Below the pieces are notes generated by a model. That model did not search any database and was not told the origin of the DNA. It saw only the letters and a list, made by a program, of their open reading frames with translations. Below are positions 22,482 through 33,563 of a stretch of 64,000 nucleotides of DNA, piece after piece. Origin of the DNA: Saprolegnia diclina VS20 (lineage: Eukaryota > Oomycota > Saprolegniomycetes > Saprolegniales > Saprolegniaceae); contig NW_008246078.1 of NCBI RefSeq assembly GCF_000281045.1, positions 586,823 through 650,822 on the forward strand. Reading direction: 5' to 3'. Every line of letters begins with the position of its first letter. Position 1 is the first letter of the stretch. Made by a program: the position numbers and the translations under genes.

Positions 22482-23634
22482 TTAGTTTTGCTCCCAGAGC
22501 GACTTCCATGCTTGCAAAAGCACGTTGGTCTGCGTCGCATTGCGCACCGCAATGCGCACGTACGTCGGGAGGTTGTAGCCCGGCGCGCCGGACCGGACCG
22601 GCACACCGTGGAGCTTGGAGAGGCGTGTGGCTTCGGCCGCGACCTCGACCGACTTGGTGTCGACCCAGACCCACGAGAGGTACGGCTTGCCGTGGACCGT
22701 CCAGGAAGGAAAGTGCTTGGCGAGCTGCGATCCGAGGTTGGCGCGCCACGCCGGCGTCACCTTCCACGTCTCGTTCATGTACGCGTCGTCCTTGACGACC
22801 GCCGAGATGAACGCGAGCGCCATCGAGTTGAGCGACCACGGCACTTGCTTGCGCTTGATGGCGGCGGCGTGCGCGGCCGAGGGTGCAACCACCGACCCGA
22901 TGCGGAGGCCCGTGCACGACCAGATCTTGGTCCAGCTCGTCATGACCCACACGTCAATCTTGCGCGTCGCCGAGAGGTGCGCGACCCATTCGCGCTGGTG
23001 GATCAAACTGTCGCTGCGCCAGTGCGGGCCGACCCACGGCTGCATGCTTTCATCTACCATCATCGTCCAATAAGAAGGATGTCGTTGCACTAAGATGGGA
23101 CGCAGTACCGATGATGATCGTGTGGTTGTCCGGGCAGTGCGTCTCAATGTACGCCTTCATCTCGTCCACCGGCATGTAGTCGCCGGTCGGGTTGGTCGGG
23201 TTCACAAGACACGTGAGGACAGCCGACGGGTCGTTCCACGCCAGCGTCGGGCGCTCGTCCGCGTTCGCCGACCGCTCGTACTCCTTGTACTGCGTCAAGG
23301 TGCCACCCGGGCGCCACCCGCCCTTGGGCACCGACCGAATGACGAGGTCGATGAGCTCGGACGCGCCGTTGCCGAGGAGGAGCAGCTCCATGTTCTTGAG
23401 CGCCTTGTCCTCCGGCCACACAAAGGCCGAGAGGTGGCTGAGCGCGGGCTGGAAGTCGGCCGGCGGGTAGTGGTGGATCGTGTGCACGGCGTCGGTGGCG
23501 GCTGTGAGCGCACCGGCGGGCGTGCCGAGGCCATTCGTCGTGACGCTAAAGTCCTCGACAAAGTTGGTCAGGAACTTCCAGTCCTGGCCGCCGTGGAACG
23601 TCTGCGTCTCTTCGTCCCAGACCGTGTCCGTCAT
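22482..23634 (-). CDS. PLP-dependent aminotransferase, class I/II (HisC-like)
   Basis: Two exons with an intron of about 50 bp (near 23057-23107, GTACTG..GGTAG) give about 365 residues. Fold-type I landmarks are LLGNGASELIDLVIRS (cofactor phosphate loop), CLVNPTNPTGDYM (the NPTNPTG motif with the pyridine-contacting Asn), IIIDESMQ with the Asp-Glu after the intron, and TSWTKIWSCTGLRIGS with the Schiff-base Lys and the phosphate-binding Arg. Length and the TK..GLRIG motif resemble histidinol-phosphate aminotransferases and threonine-phosphate decarboxylases. The substrate cannot be told. All catalytic residues appear intact; a cytosolic amino-acid metabolism role is likely. Confidence 0.88.
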
Positions 23635-24997
23635 GCTGCTGGTCTTATTGACGTCTTAGTCGGAAAGGCAAAGTGACTCGATCCACATCGACATCCCTTC
23701 GTCATCCGCGTGCTGTCCGGATACGAAGCGACCAATCATCGTGGATTGAATCTATAATCCGCCAATCGCACGCGCCACGGTGGCACAACCGTCATCAACG
23801 GCACCACGGAGTGTTTTTCACGTGTGAAAAATACCTGGTGGCAACACCACGCGGACGGTTCAACCGCATTTCTAAACCGGTTCAACAGCTCAGTGCGCTG
23901 TTGAACAACCACTTTTATCGGGGCAGGTAGCCAGCCCTGTGGGCTTGGCCAGTGCTCGAGCCTGTTCACTTAAGTACTGGTCTGCTGTCCTGTACGCTTT
24001 GGACCTTACACTGGCGACTCTGCGAGCGTTAAGTCTCTAGTGGCAGCGGAAAGGGCTGAGACCGCAGTGAAGAAGGGCACACATTGCTGCCCACCTGCAT
24101 TCTGCATTTTGGCGACCAAGCAACCTCATATATGAGCGGAACAGAGAAACGATAGCACTCGAGATGCACGTTGAGCGTTCGAGAAGGATGGGCGACGACG
24201 CCAGGAAGCCATGCGACCATGGCGCCACTGCGTTCGACTGCACCTTCCACCTCCAGAAGAGTACCCCGGCCTCGTACACGGTACGGCCCTTGCGTCGTAG
24301 AGGAATCGCTACACCATCTCCTCATAGTAGCACTCACAAAATCGTCCATCCATTTGCTCTGGGTTGTGCGCTTCTTCTGCTGGCAACCAAGCACAAACCG
24401 CACATGTAAATACCGAGCTTACTGTTAGTTGCTTTCTCGCCTCAGAACGGAATGATACCCTTCAAAGTACAGTTTGGTCTGCACAGATCCGGTCGATCGT
24501 ACCGCGGGTTTTGTCGGCAGTCGCAACGCATGGAGCAAGCATCAAAGCTACAAACTGTCGACACGATCGATTTTCGAACGAGAGAGTCAGAGAGGCTGGC
24601 GCTCGGACAAATCCCATGCAAAGCTTGGAAGGTGCTACGAAGGACCTCGTCCGCAGGTCGTACGAGCAGCAGCGGAGGTCCCAGCCCCTCGGATATTATC
24701 TTGCAGCGTTCCCGCGCAACGCCATCAACTGGCCCTTTCTCGAGCCTCTTGGATGACTCTTTTTTTTTAATATATGTGTTCTAGTTGCGATTTGTATGAG
24801 ACATTGAATTCGCCAATAAAATGACATACGTGGCACACACAGACCGTCCTTCGAAGTTCGGCCAACTACGCATTACTTCGTGTCAACCGCCGCTGGCCAT
24901 TGGCTACTCGGAAGGCAACCTCGTTGACGTGTCCCAGCTCGCGCGAGATGAACTTGCTGCGCAGTCTCGCTTCCGCGTCCATCTACATACTTGCCGT
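23635..24997. other. Intergenic with a possible LTR-like relic
   Basis: About 1.36 kb. At 23814-23831 an 8-bp inverted repeat (TTTTTCAC / GTGAAAAA) is separated by two bases. A stretch from 23812 to about 24011 begins TG and ends CA and is followed by CTGGCGACTCTGC, resembling a primer-binding site after an LTR. No internal retroelement coding sequence follows, so this is weak. No gene seen. Confidence 0.3.
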
Positions 24998-25942
24998 ATG
25001 CTATCCTCGGGCTTCTCGTCGCTCGCCGCGTCGCTGGCGACCACCGCCAACATGGCGGCCTCGACGGCCCAGCTGCACGCCGCCGTCCTCTCGCACTCGG
25101 TGCACCTGCCCAAGCGCGTGAGCCAGCTCTGGTCGCACGTGGCCTACGAGTCGCAGCCCAGCGCGCTCTCCAAGGCGCCGTTGGACCTCGATGCAGCGCT
25201 GCGCACGGCCGTTGCGCGCAATTCACTCGAGACGCTCCGGCTGCTGCTCGACTATGGTGCCAACCTCCACGCGACCGACGCCGACGCGCACTCGATTCTG
25301 TACCTCGCTGCGTCGGCTGGCCACGCCGCCATGACAGCCGAGCTCCTCACGCGTGGTGCGCGTGCGACGCCCGAGATGCTCGAGGTGGCCATTGGCCGCC
25401 ACCATACGAACGTTGTCAAGCTCCTCGTGCCGCACGTAGCGCCGACACTTGTCCACGTCCACGACGCGATCGACGCCAACGCGCCACCTACGTTGGTCCA
25501 AATGCTTCTGACGACCATGGACGATGTCGATGCTATGATGAACAACATGTCGCCGCTCATGCGCGCTGCTTCCAAGGGCCACGCCCGCCTCTGCGACGTA
25601 CTCCTCGACGCCAACGCCGACGTCTTTGCCGAGAACGAGGATGGCGACACGGCCCTCCACTTTGCCTGCCGCGCCGGACATATGCATGCGACGTACGTGC
25701 TTCTCCAGGCCGGCGCCGACATGGACATGCCCAACGTCGATGACGAGTCGCCGTTCGAGGTGGCGTCGCCGCACCTGACGCCGCTCCTCGACTGCAACGG
25801 CGTCGTCGACGAAGCCATCGTGCTGCAATGGCAGCACCAACTCACGACCCGCGGGAGCATCATCCCCGCGGGCGTCCTCAAGAAGCGCGCCGCCAAGTAC
25901 GGCGACCTGCCACTCACTACGATTGCCGAAGAAGGCAACTAG
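24998..25942 (+). CDS. Ankyrin-repeat protein
   Basis: The frame from MLSSGFSSLAASLATTANMA runs 314 residues with at least five ankyrin repeats, for example SLETLRLLLDYGANLHATDA, SILYLAASAGHAAMTAELL, SPLMRAASKGHARLCDVLL and DTALHFACRAGHMHATYVLL. These form a helix-turn-helix stack used for protein binding. There is no catalytic domain, signal peptide or membrane helix. An in-frame ATG at 24821 would add 59 residues that look less protein-like, so the internal start was preferred. The short C-terminal tail (LTTRGSIIPAGVLKKRAAKY) is not an ankyrin repeat and may be a separate motif. Partners are unknown. Confidence 0.85.
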   Translation: MLSSGFSSLAASLATTANMAASTAQLHAAVLSHSVHLPKRVSQLWSHVAYESQPSALSKAPLDLDAALRTAVARNSLETLRLLLDYGANLHATDADAHSILYLAASAGHAAMTAELLTRGARATPEMLEVAIGRHHTNVVKLLVPHVAPTLVHVHDAIDANAPPTLVQMLLTTMDDVDAMMNNMSPLMRAASKGHARLCDVLLDANADVFAENEDGDTALHFACRAGHMHATYVLLQAGADMDMPNVDDESPFEVASPHLTPLLDCNGVVDEAIVLQWQHQLTTRGSIIPAGVLKKRAAKYGDLPLTTIAEEGN

Positions 25943-26582
25943 ACCGTGGACACGACTCGATTCACTGGACTCCAGTAGACAACCCCAACACCATTGCACG
26001 CGGTGCAAGGACACAATACCATCGTACTATGTAGACTATCTTCCGTCGTTGTACAGCCTTTTCCGCTTTTTTAATATAAGACACGACGCCCATCATGTCG
26101 GCTCGCTTGGTCATCGACGCGCCAGAAAGACATAATTCATCAAGTTTAGTACCCAGAGCGTCCGAGACACTGGATGGCATTTTGGAATGATACAAATTTT
26201 CTCTGGGTGGAAATATTTGCACAAAAAATCAGTTAAATCCAGCGAGCGAGTCGAACGTGATGGTTTTTGGCGCAGTCGCCAGTCGCCAGCGCGCTTCCAT
26301 TTTTTCACACGGCGCTACTGGGTGCAAAATAGGTCAGTGCAGCAACTCCCCTAACCTCCCCTAGCCCTAGTACCGGACCCACGCACAATACCGCGCCAAG
26401 ATGTACGGTGGCACGCATTTCGACACCCAAGTGCGAGTCAGAGTGCGAGCAGTCGGTACTGCAGGTAGCTGACTGACGATCTTTGGGTCGGTGGGTGCGC
26501 CGCTAACATGTACTAGAGACAATAATGAAAGATTTACTAAAAGGGGCCCTACCGACTCGGTAACTATATTCGGCTACTTCTA
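25943..26582. other. Convergent intergenic between two ankyrin genes
   Basis: About 640 bp, AT-rich, with terminators expected on both sides. No gene-like frame. Confidence 0.5.
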
Positions 26583-28340
26583 TCATCGCAGGGCGCTAAT
26601 CACTTGGCGAAGGTACGCGGCGACCGCGTCGTGCTCGTGCGCGGTGGCGTTGGTGAGGGCGTCGGCGAGAAGCGCGCAATGCGCTGCATCCTGCTCGATC
26701 AAGTAGCGGATGACCTTGGTTTGGCCGAGCCGCGCCGCATCCGGAAGGGCATTGAAGGACCCACCACGGACAAAGACGTGGCGGTGCAGCAGCTGGAGCA
26801 TCGCAAGGTGGCCGCGCCGGGCTGCGCCGTCCCACGCCTCCATCGAAGCGCCTTCTGTGCGATGCTGGATCAAAAACGATGCGACCTGCAGATGACCTTG
26901 ACGCGCCGCGCTGTCGAGCGCCTGTGTCGAGCACGGTGCCCCTGCCGCATGCAGCGCAGCGACGACACATATATGACCGCCCGCGGCGGCAGCATCCAAT
27001 GCTTTCACCGACAAACTTGATGGCGCCACGACGGCCAAGAGAACCTTGACGAGCGCGAGGTGTCCGTGTGCCGCCGCGCGTTCCAGTGCGATCGCTTGCG
27101 TCGACGCAGACACGCAAGGGGCGAGAAGCGCTTCGAGTACGGTATGCCCAGCTGTCACGGCCGCCACGTACGCCTTGTCGACGGGTAGCTGTGGCGCGGC
27201 CACCCGAAGCGCGTGTACGACCTCGATGTGGCCCTTGGCCGCGGCCGCCACGAGTGCAGTGTCCGTGACAAGCGACGGCGCTCGCTTCAAAAGCATTGCC
27301 AAAAGATCGCCATGGCCGTGGCGCGCCGCTTCGGTGATGGCGGCGGCGCTAAAGGTCGCGTCATCCTGAGCGAGGAGTAGTGACACAATCCCGCGATGGC
27401 CGTTGGCCGCTGCATAGTCGATACCGTCGGCTAGCACCGCTGATGGCGCCGACACGTAAAGATACCGCACCATCTCGAGGTGGCCGTTCGCACTGGCCAT
27501 GCGAAGCGCGCTCGGCGAGCACAGAATGTTGGGCTGGTGGGCGTGGAGATACTGCGCGACAGCCAAGTGCCCGTTGGCTGCCGCCCCGTCCAGGGCTTTA
27601 CGGGACCAGCCCTCAGTGCGGACCGCGTGCAGATACGAGAGGGTGGCAAGGTGGCCGTGCGTCGCAGCGAGGTCCAAGGCCGCGCTGGTCGCACGGTAGC
27701 CGTGGCCATGCAAGTACCGGACAACGTCCAGATGGCCATGCATCGCAGCCTTGTCCAGCGCGCGCGACGCCCGCAGGTCGAGCTGGCTGCGCGTGTGGAG
27801 GAAGCATACAATATCGAAGTGACCGGCCGCGGCCGCGGCCTCGAGCGCGGTCGGTACAGACGACAGGCAGACGGGGAGTAGCAACGGGACGAGCGCGCGA
27901 TGGCCATGGTCGGCAGCCAGCACGAGACCTTCACGCGGCGTGCTTTGCGCTTCCAGCAAGAGATGCACGAGCGACACGTGGTTGCAAGCGGCGGCGAGAT
28001 CGAGGAGCCGCCCGCGTAGCTTGGCGCTGGGTTGGGCGTGCGCGAGAAAGGCCGCAAGCGTCGCTTCATGGCCAATGCAGCATGCGTGCGCCGCGACGAG
28101 CACGTGAAGATGCGGCTGGCACGCCAAGAGCCTCCTCGGGTCGTCAAGGACGGGCGCCACGTCCTCGCCGAGCTGGCAAAGCGTCGCGACCGAGACGGCG
28201 ATCTTTGTACGGTACAAGACGCTGGGCAAGAAGGGAATGGCGTTGAGCAGCGACGCGGCGCGCAATAGAGATGGGTAGACGCCGTCCTGGAAAGAACTCA
28301 CGAGATGCAAGAGGTCGCGGTTGACAAGCACAGCCGCCAT
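26583..28340 (-). CDS. Large ankyrin-repeat protein
   Basis: From MAAVLVNRDLLHLVSSFQDG the frame runs 585 residues. The N-terminal 60 residues (LLHLVSSFQDGVYPSLLRAA) look like a degenerate F-box-like helix pair, as seen in many oomycete ankyrin proteins. About fifteen repeats follow, each with the [AS]AxxGHLxVVxYLHxxG core, such as ALDKAAMHGHLDVVRYLHGH and ALDGAAANGHLAVAQYLHAH. The repeats sit every 31-33 residues with a strongly conserved AA.GH. The frame is open upstream to 28586, but those residues are not repeat-like. A substrate adaptor or scaffold role is possible but unproven. It is convergent with the smaller ankyrin gene, though the two repeat types differ. Confidence 0.88.
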   Translation of the reverse strand: MAAVLVNRDLLHLVSSFQDGVYPSLLRAASLLNAIPFLPSVLYRTKIAVSVATLCQLGEDVAPVLDDPRRLLACQPHLHVLVAAHACCIGHEATLAAFLAHAQPSAKLRGRLLDLAAACNHVSLVHLLLEAQSTPREGLVLAADHGHRALVPLLLPVCLSSVPTALEAAAAAGHFDIVCFLHTRSQLDLRASRALDKAAMHGHLDVVRYLHGHGYRATSAALDLAATHGHLATLSYLHAVRTEGWSRKALDGAAANGHLAVAQYLHAHQPNILCSPSALRMASANGHLEMVRYLYVSAPSAVLADGIDYAAANGHRGIVSLLLAQDDATFSAAAITEAARHGHGDLLAMLLKRAPSLVTDTALVAAAAKGHIEVVHALRVAAPQLPVDKAYVAAVTAGHTVLEALLAPCVSASTQAIALERAAAHGHLALVKVLLAVVAPSSLSVKALDAAAAGGHICVVAALHAAGAPCSTQALDSAARQGHLQVASFLIQHRTEGASMEAWDGAARRGHLAMLQLLHRHVFVRGGSFNALPDAARLGQTKVIRYLIEQDAAHCALLADALTNATAHEHDAVAAYLRQVISALR

Positions 28341-28951
28341 GCTAGAAGCCGTGAAATCGGCAAGTGATCGCTGTGCAGCTGGTCCGCGGATCCGACGACG
28401 AAGGTCAATGTACTTTTTAAGGGAATAGGATGAAATGAAAGCGACGTGATTGGCTAGCACATGAAAGAAGATCCAGATGTTACGGCACCATTCCCGCAGT
28501 CCACGACACACGCTTGTCGGCGCGAACGCCAGCGCTGGCGACCGACAGCGTACCCTCATCATCCTCTCGTCGACAAGACGACGCAACTCGTCCGCGCGTC
28601 CGGCGGCGTCTATCCGGCGGCGTCGCTCATGCGGACGTGCTCGCAGCTATCAGAACTAATCGCTGCGAATGATAGCTGACTAAATATCGAGCAAAATTTG
28701 TCGACCAATGCAAAGGAACGTGCGAGCCAATCACTTCCGCCATGGGATAAGGTAATTCTTCCCTCATTTATCATGGTTTAGCTTCAAGTTGCCGTTGGTC
28801 GAAGCCTTGCGCTCGGAATAATTTTGGGCCAAGATCCAAACATGCAAAGGCAGGTTTCGACGAGCGAGGACTGTTGGCGTTGCAGTGTCGCGACGCCGAC
28901 AAATTGCAGAGATGCGGCGGCTGATACGAGTTAATGACACTTAGCGACGGA
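28341..28951. other. Intergenic, no gene seen
   Basis: About 610 bp. Should hold the ankyrin promoter and the 3' end of the palmitoyltransferase gene. Frames are short. Confidence 0.5.
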
Positions 28952-31088
28952 CTAGACGAACGAGCCTTTGCGACCGTCGACGACAGTAGGTTCGTCATTG
29001 CCGAGCCAAAAGCGAACGCAGTTGCGGACGACGCCATAGTCGAAGGGGTTGTAAAAGGCGTCGGATTCGTCCTTGAGGTACGCGTACTTGTCCTTATTGA
29101 ACACTTCGTTGGTCGTCAAGCTCTGTGCAATGTTGCGCAGCTGGAGCCTACATCTCTGTTTCTCAGTTTTTTTCAAAACAAAAAAGGACGCACCCGAGGA
29201 GGATCGAAGTCGGGACCCCAAACGTCATGGCGAGCACGAAGATGTAAATGTGCACCAGCTGGAGCGTGTAGCCAACGTGGGTTTCCCGGAACGTCGAGAC
29301 CCACAATGGCTCGTACTTGTGCCACGCCGCGAGAACCGGCGCGTCCGGTACCTAATGTTCGTCTTCGTAATCTATCAATGTATCGAGTGCCAGCGTACCA
29401 GCGGGCAGCAGCCAATCAAGATGAGCCCGGACGCGGCCGCGAGCAGCCAGCAGAGCGCACTGAGGCAAAAGAGGAACGCAAGGAAGCTGCGGTGGTTGTG
29501 CTTGCCGATGCAATTGTTGATCCACCTACCTCATGCAATGTCAGCCATTTCGAAAAATAATAGAAAAAATAATATGACGGGCAGTGGTGGTCGAAGCGGG
29601 ACACACAGCGCTGGCACGTCGAGCAGTGCTTGGAGCGTATCGGCTTGAGAGTCACGCACGTCGGGCACGGCGATACGTCCGAGTCAAAGGCGAGCAGCGA
29701 GTACGCCGGCACGGCCGACTTGGGAATGAACCTAGTATACACCATGACACATGGTCATCCTGCGCGTCATTTGTACCCCGGGTCAGCAAGCCACACGTGG
29801 GTGTATAGAGCGCACGTCGCCAATAACAGCAGCACCGTGGCGTGCAGCATCAGCTCGGGGTACGCCATGCTTGGCAGACCAAAGCAGATGCCCAGAAAAG
29901 CTGTCGAGAGCAAGAACGTCCAGAAGAAGGCTACCGTGCCGCCGTTCGTCGAGATGTACGCGATCCAGCGGTCGTTCTTGCCCGTGCTGAGCGCGTGCAT
30001 GGCCTCGCGGTTGCTCGCTTGTTTGGCGATCGTGAGCGCGGACCGGCCTTTTCGGTCGTGCGGCTCGAGCGGTGCTCCTACATAGCGAGTGACTTCCAGC
30101 TACGTCGCTTGGACAATGCAAGGTGGGTGACGACCTTCGATGACGAGCTGCTTGACAAGAAAGGCGTCGTTGAGGGCCGCCGCAATCATGAGCGATGTCT
30201 GGCCCTGCGAGTCTTGGATACTCATGTCGGCGCCTTGCCCGACGAGCAGGAGCGCAGCGTACTGGAAGCCTTCGTACACCGCCCAGTGCAGTGGCGTCGC
30301 GCCCCGATGGTCGAGCTCGTTGACGTTGGCGCCGCGGCAGAGGTACAGACTAATGTTACCGGCTTGGCCCGCGCTGGAAGCGTAGTGCAGCGGTGTCATC
30401 CCTACAGTATCATATGGTATTGCGTGGCGACAGGACCGAGCGTACCGGTCGAGTTGCGCTTGGCGAGCGAGGCTTGCGCGTCCAAGAGCAGCGTCGCACA
30501 CGCGACGGACTGCGAGAGCATGAGCGCTGTCGCGTTGTGGCGCTCGGGCCCCGCGGGGCTGTCGACAAGGTCGAGCATGCCATGCCGCTCCATGACGTCG
30601 ACGAGGTGCTGGACGACCAGCGTCTGGTCGTAAAACGCAGCCATCGCGAGGCCGTGCATGTGGTACTTGGGGTGCTGCGCCGTCAAGAGCGCGCGCAGCG
30701 CATGCGAGTCGGCCATGCTCAGCACGAAGCGCGGGACCTGAAACATATCGCCGGCCAAACAGGCGTCGAGGAAGAGCAGGTGCGTCTGCGTGGCGTCGTG
30801 CGACGCCGAGTCCTCCAGGAGCATGCACATCTCATCGTCGCCGTCGTCGATAAAGTGAATCGAGTCGCGTGCGACTTGCTGTGGTGAGCCCTCGGGCTCC
30901 TTGACCGGCGACTGGTACTGGTGGCCATCGTAGCAAGCCGTTTCGAGCGTGTGGGGGCTGCACGCATGGTAGCTGCCGGCCACGGGCGTCCGGGGCGAGC
31001 TGCTGCGCGAGACAAGTGGCGTCCGCTCGGTCGGTATGTCGACGGATACGCCGTTGCCCGGCGACTCGGCGCGGAGGACGTCCATCAT
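28952..31088 (-). CDS. Ankyrin-repeat DHHC palmitoyltransferase
   Basis: Seven exons form a protein resembling HIP14 (ZDHHC17/13). The N-terminus is a cytosolic disordered region (residues about 1-85), then ankyrin repeats ([59 protein letters not shown]). Two membrane helices ([20 protein letters not shown] and [20 protein letters not shown]) precede the catalytic [42 protein letters not shown]. Two more helices follow, then the TTxE motif as LTTNE. Introns of about 45-50 bp sit after NSTG, VIEG, DPG, HHCP, CPL and LLG, the fourth splitting the active-site region right after DHHCP. All zinc and catalytic cysteines are present. The enzyme attaches palmitate to cysteines, with the ankyrin part recruiting substrates. 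Confidence 0.92.
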
Positions 31089-32247
31089 GCGCGGCCGTGG
31101 GATGGAGCCGAGCTACAGCGAAGGAGCTGCTTGTCTCGAAATGGCTTTTGGTTCAAGCATCCGGGAAATCCTTGCTATCCGGATGCGACGGCGCTAAACG
31201 CACGCAACTTAAGCAAACTCAGCCCTGTCTTTGGCGCGCGTTTGGCTCTCGGGTGCATCTACGTTGATGGCGTCCCTAGTCGTGCACAAGGTTCCTGCTG
31301 GTGCAAGCTTGTTGGCTGCGTATTTTTCATTTTCATTTGTCATTCTGGCCGCGACAACATAATATCATCTTTTACGACTCTCAACACTCGGCATTCATAC
31401 TGAGCCTGGTGCTGGGGCACATCGACGACGTCTAGCCCACATATATGCAATTGTCGACTGCCTGCTAGTGTGTCGTCCGTGTTGGCCAGGCGGGTGCACG
31501 CTGTTAAAGCCACTTGCCGCTGTATTGTTGGGTGTTTTTAGACGTGGGACACTATTGAAGGGAGGTTGAACTCGACGCATCCTCGTCCGCAGTGACGAGT
31601 GGTCGACGCGGTCTCATACAACTTTGCACTAGAAGTCTACCCTCGTAGATACCATAGAAATGACAGTTAGTGTTGCGTGGGGTAGGTAATTTCCTGCCGC
31701 CCAGGCGCTATTATAATACCAAGCAAGTTTCGCGATGATGACGCCCGATGGTCAGTAACGTGCTGCAACGCGTCTCTCCAGCTGATTCTCTGTGCTAAAA
31801 TGCAAGAACCTTTGGTAAAATGGCGGTGTATGCTGCACAAGCGGGAAGAAAGTAGAGCAGTTTTACATTTTGTTAGTCAACTCCACACGAATAGTTTACT
31901 GTCGTGGACAAAGAGGAAGTAGTTTGTGAGGTGGCGCCATCCGTCCGCTCTCGGGTGCTGTGGTTAGGGTATCGCAGCCTGTCATTGGTTCATTTGAGAT
32001 TGCACTTTTTTGGCCAATCCGAATGGTTTCGCAAAGTGTTCATTGCGAGGATTGGTCGCAATCCTACGAAATCCATGGCCTTTCAGCCAATCTATGTTTG
32101 CCTTTCAAATGCACGACAAGATATGCATCATCGGGTTGGCTAGTGTACACGCTCGTTTCGCAACAAGTGTCGTACGTATATGTGTAAATGACCCGAAAAT
32201 CAACAGTAGAATACGAATAATATAGGATGATAGCAATGCTAGGACGA
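31089..32247. other. Intergenic, no gene seen
   Basis: About 1.16 kb, lower GC, no convincing frame on either strand. It contains the palmitoyltransferase promoter. Confidence 0.5.
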
Positions 32248-33053
32248 CTACAACTGACGGACAAAGACGCTCGACACATTGTCGTCGATCTCGCAACTCG
32301 AGCATACGGTGTCGGCCAAGTGTCGTTGGCGGTGCTGAGCTCGCGCCACCTTTCGCGATCGCCACACACAGCCGATAGCGCCGGCGACAACAGCCAGCGC
32401 CACCACCACAGCAACGAGCAAGAGTCGGTCTACACCCTGCATGTCAATTCCGGACACAGATATGTGACGTTACCTGCGGGGGAGGTATCGTCGTCATCAT
32501 GACGAGTTTGCGTCGCCGGCCCAACGCTGTCGTTCAGAAGCAAACACGCAGCACCACGAGGCGTAATGGCGCCCATGTCACACGCCACGTCGGCGGCAGT
32601 CGCAGGCAAGAAGAGCAAACGGAGTGCTGCGTTGCAGTCTGCGATCGAGTTGAACACCGCCCCTTGAACGACGCGGCTGCCACACGCCATGTGGCTGGGC
32701 GACCACGTTGCATTCTGCAAGGTGCAGCTCCACGTGATGGGACTCTCCGCCAGGGCTGGGCAGCTGTAGAGCGCGGACGCTGCGCGTTGACACCAATCGA
32801 ACGGTTCGTCAACGGTGGTGCACGCGGTGGTCGTTGTTGTCACGTTCGTGTTGCTGCGCTCGAGCAGCGGCAAGAGATCGGCGATTTGGCTCGCTGTGAC
32901 GCAGCCGTCTCTCGCGAGGCATTCCGGTAGCCCCGAGGACGACGATTGTCGCACGAGAAGGTAGCTGCTGTTGAACGAGAGTGCGCGCCACGAGTCTGCT
33001 GCGTGCGCAAGAGGCAATAGAAGCAAAAACAGGTAGAAGGGAAGTGGCGCCAT
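32248..33053 (-). CDS. Small single-pass membrane protein with Cys-rich ectodomain, unknown
   Basis: The first exon starts MAPLPFYLFLLLLPLAHAAD, a clear signal peptide, and continues about 190 residues with eight or more cysteines and many N-glycosylation sites (NSS, NVT, NAT, NDS). A second block in another frame reads DRLLLVAVVVALAVVAGAIG, a membrane helix, then a short basic tail ending SVFVRQL with a stop at 32248. The two blocks lie side by side and fit a receptor-like type I membrane protein, but I could not place a clean intron between them; the candidate GTAACG..GCAG is 37 bp and out of frame. If unspliced, the first block stands alone as a secreted 207-residue protein. Function unknown; the compact Cys pattern resembles secreted oomycete proteins. 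Confidence 0.55.
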
Positions 33054-33563
33054 GTCGAGAGCGATTTGGATTGTGACGGACCCTTCGTGCCAGTCTCAAG
33101 CTTGCTAAGAGTGGGATACATCGGATGAGTTGCTTTGTGAGCGGTCGTCGTTCCAGTCCACTGGACGTTTGTATGTCGGTGACTGTAGTAAGCTTCGTTG
33201 GTCCTCTTGGGTGAGCTTTCTGAGTCTTTTGGCGGGCAAGCGCAACTAAGATCTATTGCCAATGGACCGAGGTCACGCTTTGAGGCCACCTTGGCGACGA
33301 GTTAAACTGGCAGAGCGAGGTTAGCTACGCTCGATCTCAGACCATGGACTTGCATCATCGCTCGCGTTTCCGTGCGAGCTAGTTAGTAGCTCGTAGCTAC
33401 CGTCGTGAGCCGTGCACAGACAGACTCCGCTGCCACCTCAACTACTACGAAGAACCACTCCATGCACCCACCGTGGCACCAGTATATTCTCACGTGTATT
33501 CAGCCAATGGCTTCCATATTCAGATTCAGATTCAGTGTCGGTGTGCCAGCGCTGATCACGTTT
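33054..33563. other. Intergenic with short ATTCAG repeats
   Basis: About 510 bp, with a few ATTCAG hexamer copies near 33518-33534, like those in the CFAP141 intron. No gene-like frame. Confidence 0.5.

Noticed and set aside
27380-28246. 288-codon plus-strand frame
   Set aside because: It is the complement of the ankyrin gene; Arg/Pro-rich composition and no domain pattern.
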